DNA from: Treponema sp. | GTDB taxonomy: Bacteria > Spirochaetota > Spirochaetia > Treponematales > Treponemataceae | Assembly (NCBI GenBank): GCA_016293645.1 | Contig: JAEDDW010000004.1 | Span: 1-63,960 of the forward strand | Direction of reading: 5' to 3' | DNA length: 63,960 nt | Shown here: positions 35,873-44,609 of the stretch, piece by piece | Position numbering within the stretch: the stretch's first letter is position 1 | Layout: each line of letters begins with the position of its first letter | Notes under the pieces: generated by a model | The model's input: the letters and a program-made list of their open reading frames with translations, nothing else | What the model was told of the DNA's origin: nothing | The model's database searches: none | Program-made: the position numbers and the translations under genes

Positions 35873-36730
35873 TTAGTTTTCATAATCCAGTGATTTTACT
35901 GAAGAATCCCCATCTTCAGATTCATCACCTTCAAGGTCGAGAAGATCTTCATCATCAAGAAGATCTTCATCCATATCGTCCATGGACTCGTCGTCCTGAA
36001 GAGAATATACAACAGAATTTTCCATTTCTTCATAATAAAGAATGCGGCTGCAGTATGGGCAGAACAAAATCTTTTCACCGTGGTGAACTTCATTTGCGAA
36101 CTGAGCAGGGAGAACCATGTGACAACCGTCACAAACGTTTCCTGATACTGCAACAATACCTTTTCTGTTGCGTCTGATGATGCGCTGGAATTTCATGATG
36201 ATCTCAGGATCGATTCCATCACAGATCTCATTTTCTTTTTTTGTAAGCGAATCAAGTTTCTTGTTAAGGTCCGCAACTTCCTTGTCAAGATTTTCGCGGG
36301 ATTCGTTTACGTCTTTTTCTGTTGAAGAAATAAGTTCTTCTTCACCCTTGAGAATGTCATTCAATTCTGCAAGAGCCTTTTCTTCCTTCTGAAGCTCCTT
36401 GCGCTTTTCATCTTCAACAGACTGAGCCTCGTCAATCTGCTTCTGGAGAATCTCATATTCACGGTGAGTAGAAATGGCATCCATTCCTTTTTCACCTTCT
36501 TCACGCTTTTTCTGGGCTTCATCAAGCTCTGCCTTAAGCTGGGCTACCTGAGCCTTCTTCTCTTCGTATTCTGTATTTCTCTGGATATATTCTTTCTTGA
36601 AGCGGTCAAGACTTTCTGTACTTCCATCGAGTGTTTTTGGCAGTTCTTCTACCTTTGCCTCAATCTCATATTTTTCAGCAAGTACTTCCTGAAGACTCTT
36701 AAGTCTGTCCAATTCTTCTGACATTTGCAT
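35873..36730 (-). CDS. Coiled-coil protein with C-terminal C4 zinc ribbon (CdsZ-like)
   Basis: The 285-residue protein is a long coiled coil (about residues 5-175, rich in Glu/Lys heptads) followed by a four-cysteine zinc ribbon, VCDGCHMVLP and CPYCSRILYY, then a very acidic tail (DDESMDDMDEDLLDDEDLLDLEGDESEDG). Such zf-RING_7-type proteins are widespread; their molecular role is not settled. It lies between rpoD and rnpB. AGAGG is 7 nt before the ATG at 36730; ATG 36724 is an alternative. An upstream gap of 166 bp separates it from rpoD. Confidence 0.8.
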   Translation of the reverse strand: MQMSEELDRLKSLQEVLAEKYEIEAKVEELPKTLDGSTESLDRFKKEYIQRNTEYEEKKAQVAQLKAELDEAQKKREEGEKGMDAISTHREYEILQKQIDEAQSVEDEKRKELQKEEKALAELNDILKGEEELISSTEKDVNESRENLDKEVADLNKKLDSLTKKENEICDGIDPEIIMKFQRIIRRNRKGIVAVSGNVCDGCHMVLPAQFANEVHHGEKILFCPYCSRILYYEEMENSVVYSLQDDESMDDMDEDLLDDEDLLDLEGDESEDGDSSVKSLDYEN

Positions 36731-36896
36731 ACAGCAACCTCTTGTAGTAAAACTGGGGACATCAAATCCCTATATTTTTGTGCAGAGCATAAAATTTGCG
36801 TCTGTAAAGTTTACATAATTTCCAATTTTATGTCTAGGGTACCTCTACAACCCCAAAAGAATGAGATCAAGAGGCATCCTGTATGACATAAGAAAG

Positions 36897-38921
36897 TCAA
36901 GAATCAATATAATCCCTGAGACCTGTTGCGCGTCTAGGATGACGCAGTCTTCTCAAAGCCTTTGCTTCAATCTGACGGATTCTTTCGCGGGTAACATTGA
37001 AGTAAAGACCAACTTCTTCAAGTGTGAGCGAATATCCGTCGTCAAGACCGAATCTCATCTTGAGGACTTCCTGTTCTCTCTGAGGAAGAGTGCTCAAAAC
37101 TGTGCGCAGCTGCTCCTGAAGCAGTGTGTAGGCAGTCTGATTTGCTGGATTTTCAACTTCCTTGTCTTCAATGAAGTCTCCAAGTGAGCTGTCCTCTTCT
37201 TCTCCGATCGGAGTCTCAAGTGAAATAGGTTCACGGGCAACATTCTTGACCTGCTTTACACGACTTAATGGCCATGAAAGCTGTGCTGCGATTTCCTCGT
37301 CGGTCGGTTCACGGCCAAGTTTCTGCATAAGCTGACGGCTTTCGCGTACAACTTTGTTGATCTGTTCAATCATGTGGACTGGAACACGGATTGTGCGTGC
37401 CTGGTCAGAGATTGAACGCGTTATGGCCTGGCGGATCCACCATGTGGCATATGTTGAGAATTTGTACCCCTTGCGGTACTCAAACTTTTCAACAGCCTTT
37501 ATGAGACCGATGTTTCCTTCCTGGATGAGGTCAAAGAGCTGGAGTCCACGATTTGTATATTTCTTGGCGATGGAAACTACAAGACGGAGATTGGCATTGA
37601 TAAGGCGGTTCTTAGCCCTTTCAAGCTGTCTGCGTCCACGTTCGATTTCCTGCTTCATTTCGATGATCTCATCAACAGAATTCTCAAAGTCATATTCAAG
37701 CTCACGAAGTTTTCTGTCAATTTTCTGGATTTCAGTATAGTCGGAACGAATCTCGTCTGCTGTCATGCCAAGTTCTTTTTCGAGCTTTACGGATTCTGTC
37801 CTGATTGCAAGGCGGCGTCCGATACTTCTCAAGCCTACAGCATCAGAAATACGGAGCTTCTTCATCCTGCGGTCCTGGATCGTGTGGTATTCGTCAATCT
37901 GCTTGGATGCGACAATGAATTTATTGCTGAATGCCTCAATTTCCTCAGTCTGGAGTTCTACGCCGGCAATGGATTCCTTGATAGGGGCCTTGAGCCTTAT
38001 GAGGTTTTCATCATTGAAAATATTCATCGAGGGATCTTCGGTGTGAAGCTGTTTTTTCAAAGACATGTAATCGCTCATCTGCTCGCGGATCGGTTTTACG
38101 TATTCGACATAGCAGCTTCTAAGGCGTCTTCGTTCCGCCATGAGTTCATTTATCTCTTTTCTTGCCTTTCCTGGCTCATGAGGATCAATTTTTTTGTAGA
38201 TTGTATGGCATATCGTATAGAATTCAGGAATGATCATGCCGGAATTGCTGATTACTTTCTTGATGATGTTGAGTCCATCTTCCATCTGTTTCGAAAGAGT
38301 TACTTCCTGTTCAGCGGTAAGAAGGTTTTCCTTTCCGATTTCCCTGAGGTAAAGGCGTATTGGATCATCAATGCCGGAATCTTTATCATTGGCAACGAGA
38401 CGATGTTTGTTGAGGTCGCCATCTTTTCCGTCTTCATCAGAAATGTCTTCCTCATTTTCAACGTCATCCTCATCATCCGAGTCATCTTCGTCTTCATCAA
38501 GAAGATCATCCTCTTCCATAACCTGAATATTGTTCTTTGTAAGCAACTGAAGAACGCTTTCCATCTTTGGGGAATTCACGAATTCCGGAGTGAGAATTTC
38601 TGTGATTTCGTCCCAGGAAATAATCTGCTTGCTGCTTGCATAATCTATTAATTTCTTGACAAGAGGATCCTGTTCAAGTTCATCCCCTTCTTCTTCAACA
38701 TCATCATCAGAAAACTCCTCTGAATCATCTGTCTTTGCAGAAATCGACTCGTCATCGGGAGAATCATCTTCTTCCTCGTCCTCTTCCTCGAGTTCTTCAT
38801 CCTGGTCAAGGATTTCATCGTCATCTTTCTTTGATACGGCTTTTTTAGATTTTGCTGCCGATGCAGTTTTCTTTGTACTTTTTTTATCTGTTGATTTTTT
38901 TTCAGGTTGCTTTCTGGCCAT
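36897..38921 (-). CDS. rpoD: Housekeeping sigma-70 factor RpoD
   Basis: This primary sigma factor of 674 residues has a Lys/Ala-rich start and a long acidic stretch (about residues 33-85), then region 1.1. Region 1.2 follows (DDPIRLYLREIGKENLL), and region 2 (LRLVVSIAKKYTNRGLQLFDLIQEG, DNIGLIKAVEKFEY, TWWIRQAITRSI) holds the -10-recognition residues. The extra segment between 1.2 and 2 is of typical length, and region 4 has VTRERIRQIEAKALRRLRHP. AAGGG lies 8 nt before the ATG. It follows dnaG by 3 bp, the classical macromolecular-synthesis arrangement. Confidence 0.96.
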   Translation of the reverse strand: MARKQPEKKSTDKKSTKKTASAAKSKKAVSKKDDDEILDQDEELEEEDEEEDDSPDDESISAKTDDSEEFSDDDVEEEGDELEQDPLVKKLIDYASSKQIISWDEITEILTPEFVNSPKMESVLQLLTKNNIQVMEEDDLLDEDEDDSDDEDDVENEEDISDEDGKDGDLNKHRLVANDKDSGIDDPIRLYLREIGKENLLTAEQEVTLSKQMEDGLNIIKKVISNSGMIIPEFYTICHTIYKKIDPHEPGKARKEINELMAERRRLRSCYVEYVKPIREQMSDYMSLKKQLHTEDPSMNIFNDENLIRLKAPIKESIAGVELQTEEIEAFSNKFIVASKQIDEYHTIQDRRMKKLRISDAVGLRSIGRRLAIRTESVKLEKELGMTADEIRSDYTEIQKIDRKLRELEYDFENSVDEIIEMKQEIERGRRQLERAKNRLINANLRLVVSIAKKYTNRGLQLFDLIQEGNIGLIKAVEKFEYRKGYKFSTYATWWIRQAITRSISDQARTIRVPVHMIEQINKVVRESRQLMQKLGREPTDEEIAAQLSWPLSRVKQVKNVAREPISLETPIGEEEDSSLGDFIEDKEVENPANQTAYTLLQEQLRTVLSTLPQREQEVLKMRFGLDDGYSLTLEEVGLYFNVTRERIRQIEAKALRRLRHPRRATGLRDYIDS

Positions 38922-38924
38922 TCA

Positions 38925-40727
38925 TTAACCCTTCATACTTTGAATTTTGGAATCAACTTCCATTTTCTGCTTCACAAGCTCTTCCAGCTCGATCTTGTCC
39001 TGAGGCAAAGAACTTCTGGAAAGAATTTCCATCCTTTCCTTAATTTCATGCTTCTTACGTTCAAGAACCTTGTTTTTCAGATACAGCAGACTTTTTTCCG
39101 CCGACTCTACGACATTGTCCTTCGGGACATTAGTGGATTTGATAAGGAATCCCTTCAATTCGTCGTTCTCAAGGCAGTTCAGTATACCGCTTTCTGAAAA
39201 ACTGTTGTTCCGGCTGCATGCTTCCATGGCAGAATATAATTGACGAGAACTTTCTTCTTTCAGATCTTCAATAGAGATTTCCTCACGCAATTTCTTAAAC
39301 AGTTCCAGATCAGATACCGCTGTGACAACAGCCTGCAGTTCCGCCGTAACAACAAGCCTCTTTGGCTTTGCCGCAACTGCCTGTGTATTTGATTGATTCA
39401 GCCTTGCGTGAACCTTTTCCCTTTTCTCGAAATCTTCCTGAAGCGCATCCTTGTCAATAGAATATGCCTGGCTGAACAACTCCAGACATGATTGTTTTTC
39501 TACATTCGACTGCAGCGAATCTATATACTCGAAAAATTCCAAAGAAGCTTTGGATTTTCCCCAAGGGGAGTCTTTAGGATACAATTCCTGCAGTTTAGAT
39601 ATAAGAAATTCGAAATCAAATCTAGACTCGTTCACCTCGTTTGTCAAGTATTCGGGGCCAAAACTCAGCATAATTTCAGCAGGATCTTTTCCTCCCTGCA
39701 GCTGAACTACCTTGACCGGTATCCCAAGGCTTCTGCACATCAATATCGAACGTTTGGTCGCCTTTTGCCCTGCACCGTCAGAATCAAAGGACAGGTAAAT
39801 TTCATCGACAAAAGGCTTTACAATGTGGATGTGCTCAAGGGTCATTGCCGTACCAAGAGTCGCGACGGCATAATCGATTCCGCACTGGTGATATGCAATG
39901 CAGTCCATGTAGCCTTCGCAGAATATGACTTTCTTGTTCCGCCTTATGCTTTCCTTTGCGAAATTGAAGGCATAGAGAATGTTTCCTTTTTTATAGTGCA
40001 TGAGTTCCGGTGAATTCTTGTATTTGGACTGGGCCTCAAAATCACTACCCCTGAGGAACCTGCCACCCATGGCGACACAATCTCCGTTTCTGTCAAAGAT
40101 GGGGAACATGAGCCTGCCGCAGAAAAAAGCAGTGTCAGGTCTTTTCCTGTTGAACAGCCCTGAATTGTCAAGGAATTCTTTTGAATAGTTCTTGCCCTCA
40201 AGAAATTTTCTCAGCCAGAACCTGTCTTCCGGACTGTATCCTATCTTGAATTTCTCCAAGGTTTCCTTTGTGAGTCCACGTTTAGTGATGTAGTCAAGGG
40301 CAAATTTCCCGGCGCTGGTTTCCATGAGTGCGTAATGGAAAGTTCCGGCGATCCTTGTATAAAGTGTCCTGTATTCTTCCTTCAGTTTTGCATTAGGATC
40401 TTCCCTTTGGTGTTCAGATCCTCCGCTTTCGAATTTAAGCGTAACTCCCGCTTTTTTTGCAAGAATCGAAACAGCTTCTGAAAAGGATATTTTATCCATC
40501 TCCTTGAGAAAATCTATTACTGTGCCGGAAGCATGGCAGCTGAAACAGTAATAGAACTTTTTTTCAGGGGATACGCTGAATGATGGTGTTTTATCCTGAT
40601 GAAAAGGACAGCATCCCCACCAGTCACGACCTTTTTGAGTCAGCTGAACCCTTTCTCCAATCACCTGGACGATGTCGGTTCTGTTTGAGACTTCTTCGAT
40701 TGATTCGCGAGAAATAAAACCTGCCAT
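38925..40727 (-). CDS. dnaG: DNA primase
   Basis: The 600-residue enzyme makes RNA primers at the replication fork. The N-terminal CHC2 zinc finger is CPFHQDKTPSFSVSPEKK followed by CFSC; the Toprim motifs are VIFCEGYMDCIAYHQCG and YLSFDSDGAGQKATKRS. The RNA polymerase domain and a C-terminal helicase-binding region follow. Its start shares one base with the mltG stop (TAATG). It belongs to the operon tRNA-Arg, MBL, mltG, dnaG, rpoD. Confidence 0.95.
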   Translation of the reverse strand: MAGFISRESIEEVSNRTDIVQVIGERVQLTQKGRDWWGCCPFHQDKTPSFSVSPEKKFYYCFSCHASGTVIDFLKEMDKISFSEAVSILAKKAGVTLKFESGGSEHQREDPNAKLKEEYRTLYTRIAGTFHYALMETSAGKFALDYITKRGLTKETLEKFKIGYSPEDRFWLRKFLEGKNYSKEFLDNSGLFNRKRPDTAFFCGRLMFPIFDRNGDCVAMGGRFLRGSDFEAQSKYKNSPELMHYKKGNILYAFNFAKESIRRNKKVIFCEGYMDCIAYHQCGIDYAVATLGTAMTLEHIHIVKPFVDEIYLSFDSDGAGQKATKRSILMCRSLGIPVKVVQLQGGKDPAEIMLSFGPEYLTNEVNESRFDFEFLISKLQELYPKDSPWGKSKASLEFFEYIDSLQSNVEKQSCLELFSQAYSIDKDALQEDFEKREKVHARLNQSNTQAVAAKPKRLVVTAELQAVVTAVSDLELFKKLREEISIEDLKEESSRQLYSAMEACSRNNSFSESGILNCLENDELKGFLIKSTNVPKDNVVESAEKSLLYLKNKVLERKKHEIKERMEILSRSSLPQDKIELEELVKQKMEVDSKIQSMKG

Positions 40728-41776
40728 TATTTTGATACGTAGTTCGTGTTTTCCGCCGCAATATGTTCGTCAAAGTTTGTGCTGAAGGTATGACGTCCTG
40801 TAGATGGATCTGTAAGTACAAAATAGTAGTAGCTGGTCTTTGCCGGATTTGCTGCTGCCTGAAGGGCTACTGTTCCAGGGTTTGATATAGGTCCTTCTGG
40901 AAGTCCTGCCCACATGTAGGTGTTGTAAGGACTGTCTATCTTAAGGTCCTTGTATGTGATCCTTTCCGGATGAGGCAACCCCTGAATTTCAGTGATGATG
41001 TATTCTATTGTTGCACATGAATAAAGCCCGATGTTGTGCCTGAGTCTGTTTGTGAAGACACTTGCAATGACTGGAGCTTCTTCCTTTATCCTGTATTCAC
41101 GCTCTACAACGGAAGAAAGTATCACGGTTTCATGGAGCTTCTGCGCGTCAATTCCCATGAATTCAGGTATGTGGGAGATCTTTTCGAAAAAATTGCCGGC
41201 CATTGTTTTGACTACATCTTCTCCAGTCATTCCGTGGATCATGAAATATGTGTCCGGAAAAAGATAGCCTTCAAAAGTTGAGGCTGGAATATTGTATTCT
41301 GCCAGCAGTTTTTCATCGCTGCATGCTTCAAGAAACTCCGATGCGGTACAGATCTCTTTTTCTTCAAGGATTCGCGCTATCTTTGATTTTGTCAGACCCT
41401 CAGGAATTCCGACCGTAATGTATTCCTGTTCTCCTGACTGCAGCAGCTGATAGATTTCCTTCATTGACATGGAACTTTTTACCGTATATGTTCCGCTTTT
41501 AAGAGAAAAATTGCTGTTCCTGTCAAAAATGTTGAACCTTGCCGCTATGTAAAGTGCTTTTGATGACTTTATGAATTTCTCAGACTCAAGTTTTTCAGCG
41601 ACCTGTCTTACGGAAGTTCCTGCCGGAACACTTATCTTGCCGACATATTCATTTTCAGCGTCTGTAACCGGCCCTGTGACGTAGAACCAGCCCGATAGAA
41701 GAAACACGATGCCTACGGCAATGAAAGCCAAGATCCAGGCGACAGCAGCAATGAGTTTTGAAAGGATTTTTTTCAT
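40727..41776 (-). CDS. mltG: Endolytic murein transglycosylase MltG
   Basis: The 349-residue inner membrane enzyme cleaves nascent glycan strands. One N-terminal membrane segment (IAAVAWILAFIAVGIVFLL), a LysM-like part (VSVPAGTSVRQVAEKLE type) and the YceG domain are seen: TFEGYLFPDTY, ILSSVVEREY with the catalytic Glu, ASVFTNRL, YNTYMWAGLPEGPISNPG. It couples to the MBL gene by a TGATG overlap and to dnaG by TAATG, linking wall remodelling to replication genes. Confidence 0.92.
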   Translation of the reverse strand: MKKILSKLIAAVAWILAFIAVGIVFLLSGWFYVTGPVTDAENEYVGKISVPAGTSVRQVAEKLESEKFIKSSKALYIAARFNIFDRNSNFSLKSGTYTVKSSMSMKEIYQLLQSGEQEYITVGIPEGLTKSKIARILEEKEICTASEFLEACSDEKLLAEYNIPASTFEGYLFPDTYFMIHGMTGEDVVKTMAGNFFEKISHIPEFMGIDAQKLHETVILSSVVEREYRIKEEAPVIASVFTNRLRHNIGLYSCATIEYIITEIQGLPHPERITYKDLKIDSPYNTYMWAGLPEGPISNPGTVALQAAANPAKTSYYYFVLTDPSTGRHTFSTNFDEHIAAENTNYVSK

Positions 41777-42723
41777 CAGAATTCTATTTCCTGTCCTTCT
41801 CTGGACATGTGGATACCGACATTTGAACCTTCGGAATTATACTTGTGGTAATTTATTCCGGCTGAAAGAATTGCGTCCAGTTTTTTGTCATCGTAAGCAG
41901 GTTCATGATGGAAGAAATAAAGATCCTTTACGTTCCACAGGGAAGCAAATTCAACAGCCCTGCTGAATGAACTGTGTCCCCAGTTTACTTTTTTTGCAGC
42001 CTCAGGATTTGTGTACTGGCTGTCAAGAACGAGGACATCAGCATCCTGGAAAAAGAAATTTCTCTCCACAGTCTTGTCAAAGTCACTCTGCTGAAGTTCC
42101 GCGTCGGTACAGTAGATGAATTTCTTGTGTCCTTCGAGGAAGGAATATGAGTATGAATCTCCCGGATGGAACATTTTGTGGCACTCAACCTTCATTCCGT
42201 AAAGTTCAATCGGAACACCTTCTTCCATCTTATGGAAACGGCACTGGTTTTTCACTGATTTCCAGCATCCGTTTGGCGGGAAAAATGGAGTTGAACTCTG
42301 CTTTTCAAAACATTCCTCCGCATTTTCAAATGGAGAATAAATGTCGATGGTCACTGTGGGATTGAAAGACGGCCCAAAGAAAGGAAATCCCTGGATGTGG
42401 TCCCAATGCAGGTGAGATAAGAATATTGTATAATGCTTGTTGTCCGGCTGCTTGCCGTATATGGCGTAGTCACGGAGACCTGTTCCACAGTCGAGAAGGA
42501 TGACTTCTCCAGTTTTGGGTCTGAGTTCAACACACGGCGTATTACCACCATAGGTTCCGTAGATCCAGTCTGGCAGACTTGAGATGAACTTCATCTTCGA
42601 CTCTGGTGATTCCAGATCCTTAGGTGTCATCCTAGCAATGGCGGCTGTCAGTTTTGCCTGAACCTGCTGATTGTTGAGTGGCTTAGGCAAGGAACCTCTT
42701 ACACCCCAGAAATGAACAAACAC
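41776..42723 (-). CDS. MBL-fold metallo-hydrolase
   Basis: The 315-residue protein begins FVHFWGVRGSLPKP, with the zinc motif SHLHWDHIQGFPFFG (HxHxDH) and a downstream DVLVLDSQYTN and WGHSSFSRAVEFA segment, as in small-molecule phosphodiesterase-like MBL proteins. The start is a GTG at 42723 with GGGAGGAG about 5-10 nt before it. The longest frame extends through the whole tRNA-Arg gene and should not be used. The gene begins 23 bp after the tRNA 3' end and is presumably cotranscribed with it. Substrate is unknown. Confidence 0.82.
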   Translation of the reverse strand: MFVHFWGVRGSLPKPLNNQQVQAKLTAAIARMTPKDLESPESKMKFISSLPDWIYGTYGGNTPCVELRPKTGEVILLDCGTGLRDYAIYGKQPDNKHYTIFLSHLHWDHIQGFPFFGPSFNPTVTIDIYSPFENAEECFEKQSSTPFFPPNGCWKSVKNQCRFHKMEEGVPIELYGMKVECHKMFHPGDSYSYSFLEGHKKFIYCTDAELQQSDFDKTVERNFFFQDADVLVLDSQYTNPEAAKKVNWGHSSFSRAVEFASLWNVKDLYFFHHEPAYDDKKLDAILSAGINYHKYNSEGSNVGIHMSREGQEIEF

Positions 42724-42745
42724 TTTTTCTCCTCCCGGCAATAAA

Positions 42746-42819
42746 CGAGAGATACGGGACTCGAACCCACAACCTTCGGCTCCGGAGGCCAACGCTCTAT
42801 CCAGTTGAGCTAATCTCTC
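42746..42819 (-). tRNA. tRNA-Arg (anticodon CCG)
   Basis: The 74-nt cloverleaf on the minus strand has acceptor GAGAGAT/ATCTCTC, T-loop GTTCGAGTC, and anticodon stem TTGGC/GCCGA with loop CTCCGGA (CCG). Discriminator is G and CCA is not encoded. A TTGACA/TATCTT promoter with 17-nt spacing lies upstream. Confidence 0.96.
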
Positions 42820-42831
42820 AATCAAGCACTA

Positions 42832-42860
42832 AAGATATAATTTTGACAAGGTATTGTCAA
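42832..42860 (-). promoter_or_regulatory. Sigma70 promoter for tRNA-Arg and downstream operon
   Basis: On the minus strand TTGACA (42860-42855) and TATCTT (42837-42832) are 17 nt apart; predicted start is a few nt before the tRNA. Reading on into the MBL gene would make this the first promoter of the mltG-dnaG-rpoD operon. Confidence 0.8.
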
Positions 42861-42921
42861 TTGAAGCATCAAGACTCCTCTTAAATCAAGCTGATAACAT
42901 ATGGTAATAAATTTGCAAACG

Positions 42922-42930
42922 TATTATATT
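42922..42930 (+). promoter_or_regulatory. Possible -10 box for maf, very short leader
   Basis: Overlapping TATTAT (42922-42927) and TATATT (42925-42930) lie 7-10 nt before the maf ATG. No convincing -35 or Shine-Dalgarno sequence is present. Confidence 0.4.
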
Positions 42931-42937
42931 GTATTCC

Positions 42938-43531
42938 ATGGAACCAATAATCCTTGCATCATCATCACCGCGCAGACAGCAGATACTGAAATCCATGGGA
43001 ATTCCTTATATCGTTCATCCGGCAGACATTGACGAAACCGTCCCCAAAGGCATGAAGGTTGACGATGCGCCTGAATATATTGCTGCCCGAAAAGTTGATG
43101 CCGTCGTGAGAAAACTTTCTACAGAACAGGAAATCGGCTGGGTACTTGCCGCAGATACGGTTGTAGTATACAAAAACAGGATCTACGGAAAACCGAAGGA
43201 TATGGACGAGGCGAGAGAGTTTCTGAAAACGCTCAGCGGAAACACGCACAAGGTGATCACAGGGGTTGCGCTGTATAATGGTGCCGTCCATTACATGTCC
43301 ACAAGGACAAGCATAAACAAAGTTACCTTTGCAGAGATGTCTGATGAAGATATAGAATGGTACCTTTCTACAAGCGAATGGCACGGCGCTGCCGGTGGAT
43401 ACCGCATTCAGGAAAACGGCTCCTGTTTCATAAAAAAAATAGAAGGTACTGAAAGTTCCATCATGGGCTTGCCTATATTTGAACTTTGTGATATTCTTCG
43501 CGAGCAAAATTATAGACTTTTTAAAAGTTAA
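42938..43531 (+). CDS. maf: Maf nucleotide pyrophosphatase
   Basis: The 197-residue Maf family enzyme hydrolyses dTTP/UTP or related non-canonical nucleotides to monophosphates. Motifs include LASSSPRRQQIL at the N-terminus, AARKVDAVV, AADTVVVYKNRIYGKP and SEWHGAAGGYRIQENGSCFIKKIEGTESSIMGLP. ATG 42938 is used; the longer frame starts at a TTG. No Shine-Dalgarno sequence is seen and a -10 box ends 7 nt before the ATG. A short hairpin (43536-43552) follows the stop. Confidence 0.9.
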   Translation: MEPIILASSSPRRQQILKSMGIPYIVHPADIDETVPKGMKVDDAPEYIAARKVDAVVRKLSTEQEIGWVLAADTVVVYKNRIYGKPKDMDEAREFLKTLSGNTHKVITGVALYNGAVHYMSTRTSINKVTFAEMSDEDIEWYLSTSEWHGAAGGYRIQENGSCFIKKIEGTESSIMGLPIFELCDILREQNYRLFKS

Positions 43532-43535
43532 GCAG

Positions 43536-43552
43536 TTCATTCGTAGAATGAA
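43536..43552 (+). terminator. Weak terminator-like hairpin after maf
   Basis: TTCATTC and GAATGAA are exact 7-bp arms around GTA, followed by TGTTTT. Stem is AT-rich and the tail short. Confidence 0.4.
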
Positions 43553-43556
43553 TGTT

Positions 43557-43585
43557 TTGCCGGGCACCGTGCATTGCTGTATGCT
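43557..43585 (+). promoter_or_regulatory. Possible rpsB promoter and structured leader
   Basis: TTGCCG (43557-43562) and TATGCT (43580-43585) are separated by 17 nt. The resulting leader of about 105 nt contains an imperfect stem in which GGAAGAACCT pairs 9/10 with AGGTTTTTCC just before the Shine-Dalgarno sequence, so it may be an S2-type autoregulatory leader. Confidence 0.4.
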
Positions 43586-43697
43586 TGCTGGTGTTACGTA
43601 ATCATCCGGGCTGCTCAGGCAGTCACGAGAAAAAGATCAGGAAGGAAGAACCTGCCTAAGGAAGGTCATAAGGTTTTTCCGGTGAAGGAGTACTCAA

Positions 43698-44567
43698 ATG
43701 GCAGTAGTAACCATGAAGAGTTTGCTTGAATCAGGTGTTCACTTTGGTCACCAGGTAAAGCGTTGGGATCCACGTATGAAGAAGTATATCTTCGCAGAAC
43801 GCAACGGAATCCACATCATCGACTTGCAGAAGACAATCACTGCAATCAAAGACAGCTACGATGTTATCCGCAAGGTTGCATCAGCTAACAAACCAGTTCT
43901 TTTCGTTGGAACAAAGAAGCAGGCACAGCAGGCTATCGCAAAGGAAGCTGAACGCTGTGGCATGTACTACGTAAACAGCCGCTGGCTCGGTGGTACACTC
44001 ACAAATTTTGCAACAATCAAGAAGTCCCTTCTCCGTCTCAAGAAGATTGAAAAGATGGAAGTCGACGGAACATTCGAAAACCTCACAAAGAAAGAAGTAG
44101 CTAACCTCCTCAAGGAAAAGGAAAAGCTTACAAAGAACTACGGCGGAATGAAGGATATGAAGGAACTCCCAGGAGCAATCTTCATCATCGATACACACAA
44201 GGAACAGATCGCTGTTGCTGAAGCACGCCGCATGGGCATCCCTATCGTTGCAATTGTTGATACAAACTGTAACCCAGAAGGTATCAACTACCCTATCCCA
44301 GGAAACGACGACGCAATCCGCGCCATCTCATTGTTCACATCAATCATTGCAAACGCAGTAATCGAAGCAGACAATGAACAGGGACTCAAGATCATCGACA
44401 CACTCGGTGACGAAGAGGAAGTTACAACAGACGCTTCAACAAAGAAGGATGACGAAGAGATCGTTGACTATTCAAACTATCAGCCTACAGAAGCTAAGGA
44501 AGAAGATGTAGAAGCTGACAAGAAGGAAAGCGAACTTCTCGACGAAGACAACTACACAAACAAATAA
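43698..44567 (+). CDS. rpsB: 30S ribosomal protein S2
   Basis: The 289-residue S2 has clear family motifs: LLESGVHFGHQVKRWDPRM, YVNSRWLGGTLTNF, PGAIFIIDTHKEQIAVAEARRMGIPIVAIVDTNCNP and NDDAIRAISL. It is about 45-50 residues longer than E. coli S2 because of an acidic C-terminal tail rich in Asp, Glu and Lys. AAGGAG lies close before the ATG. Codon usage is strongly biased. It is first in the order rpsB-tsf-frr-uppS-cdsA-dxr-rseP, without pyrH. Confidence 0.96.
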   Translation: MAVVTMKSLLESGVHFGHQVKRWDPRMKKYIFAERNGIHIIDLQKTITAIKDSYDVIRKVASANKPVLFVGTKKQAQQAIAKEAERCGMYYVNSRWLGGTLTNFATIKKSLLRLKKIEKMEVDGTFENLTKKEVANLLKEKEKLTKNYGGMKDMKELPGAIFIIDTHKEQIAVAEARRMGIPIVAIVDTNCNPEGINYPIPGNDDAIRAISLFTSIIANAVIEADNEQGLKIIDTLGDEEEVTTDASTKKDDEEIVDYSNYQPTEAKEEDVEADKKESELLDEDNYTNK

Positions 44568-44609
44568 TTTTACGGGGCCCTGAAACACGGGCTCCAAAAG
44601 GATACTAAA

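Noticed and set aside
37884..38651. 255-aa plus-strand frame opposite rpoD
   Set aside because: Antisense shadow; the rpoD motifs are complete and the antisense product has no recognised features.
38656..38928. Ser-rich plus-strand frame opposite the acidic start of rpoD
   Set aside because: The long serine run simply reflects the antisense of Asp/Glu codons.
40788..40796. Third copy of the ACGTCCTGT hairpin core
   Set aside because: It lies inside mltG coding sequence and the flanks are not inverted repeats.
42723..42825. N-terminal extension of the MBL protein
   Set aside because: It translates the tRNA-Arg gene; the GTG at 42723 has the ribosome-binding site.
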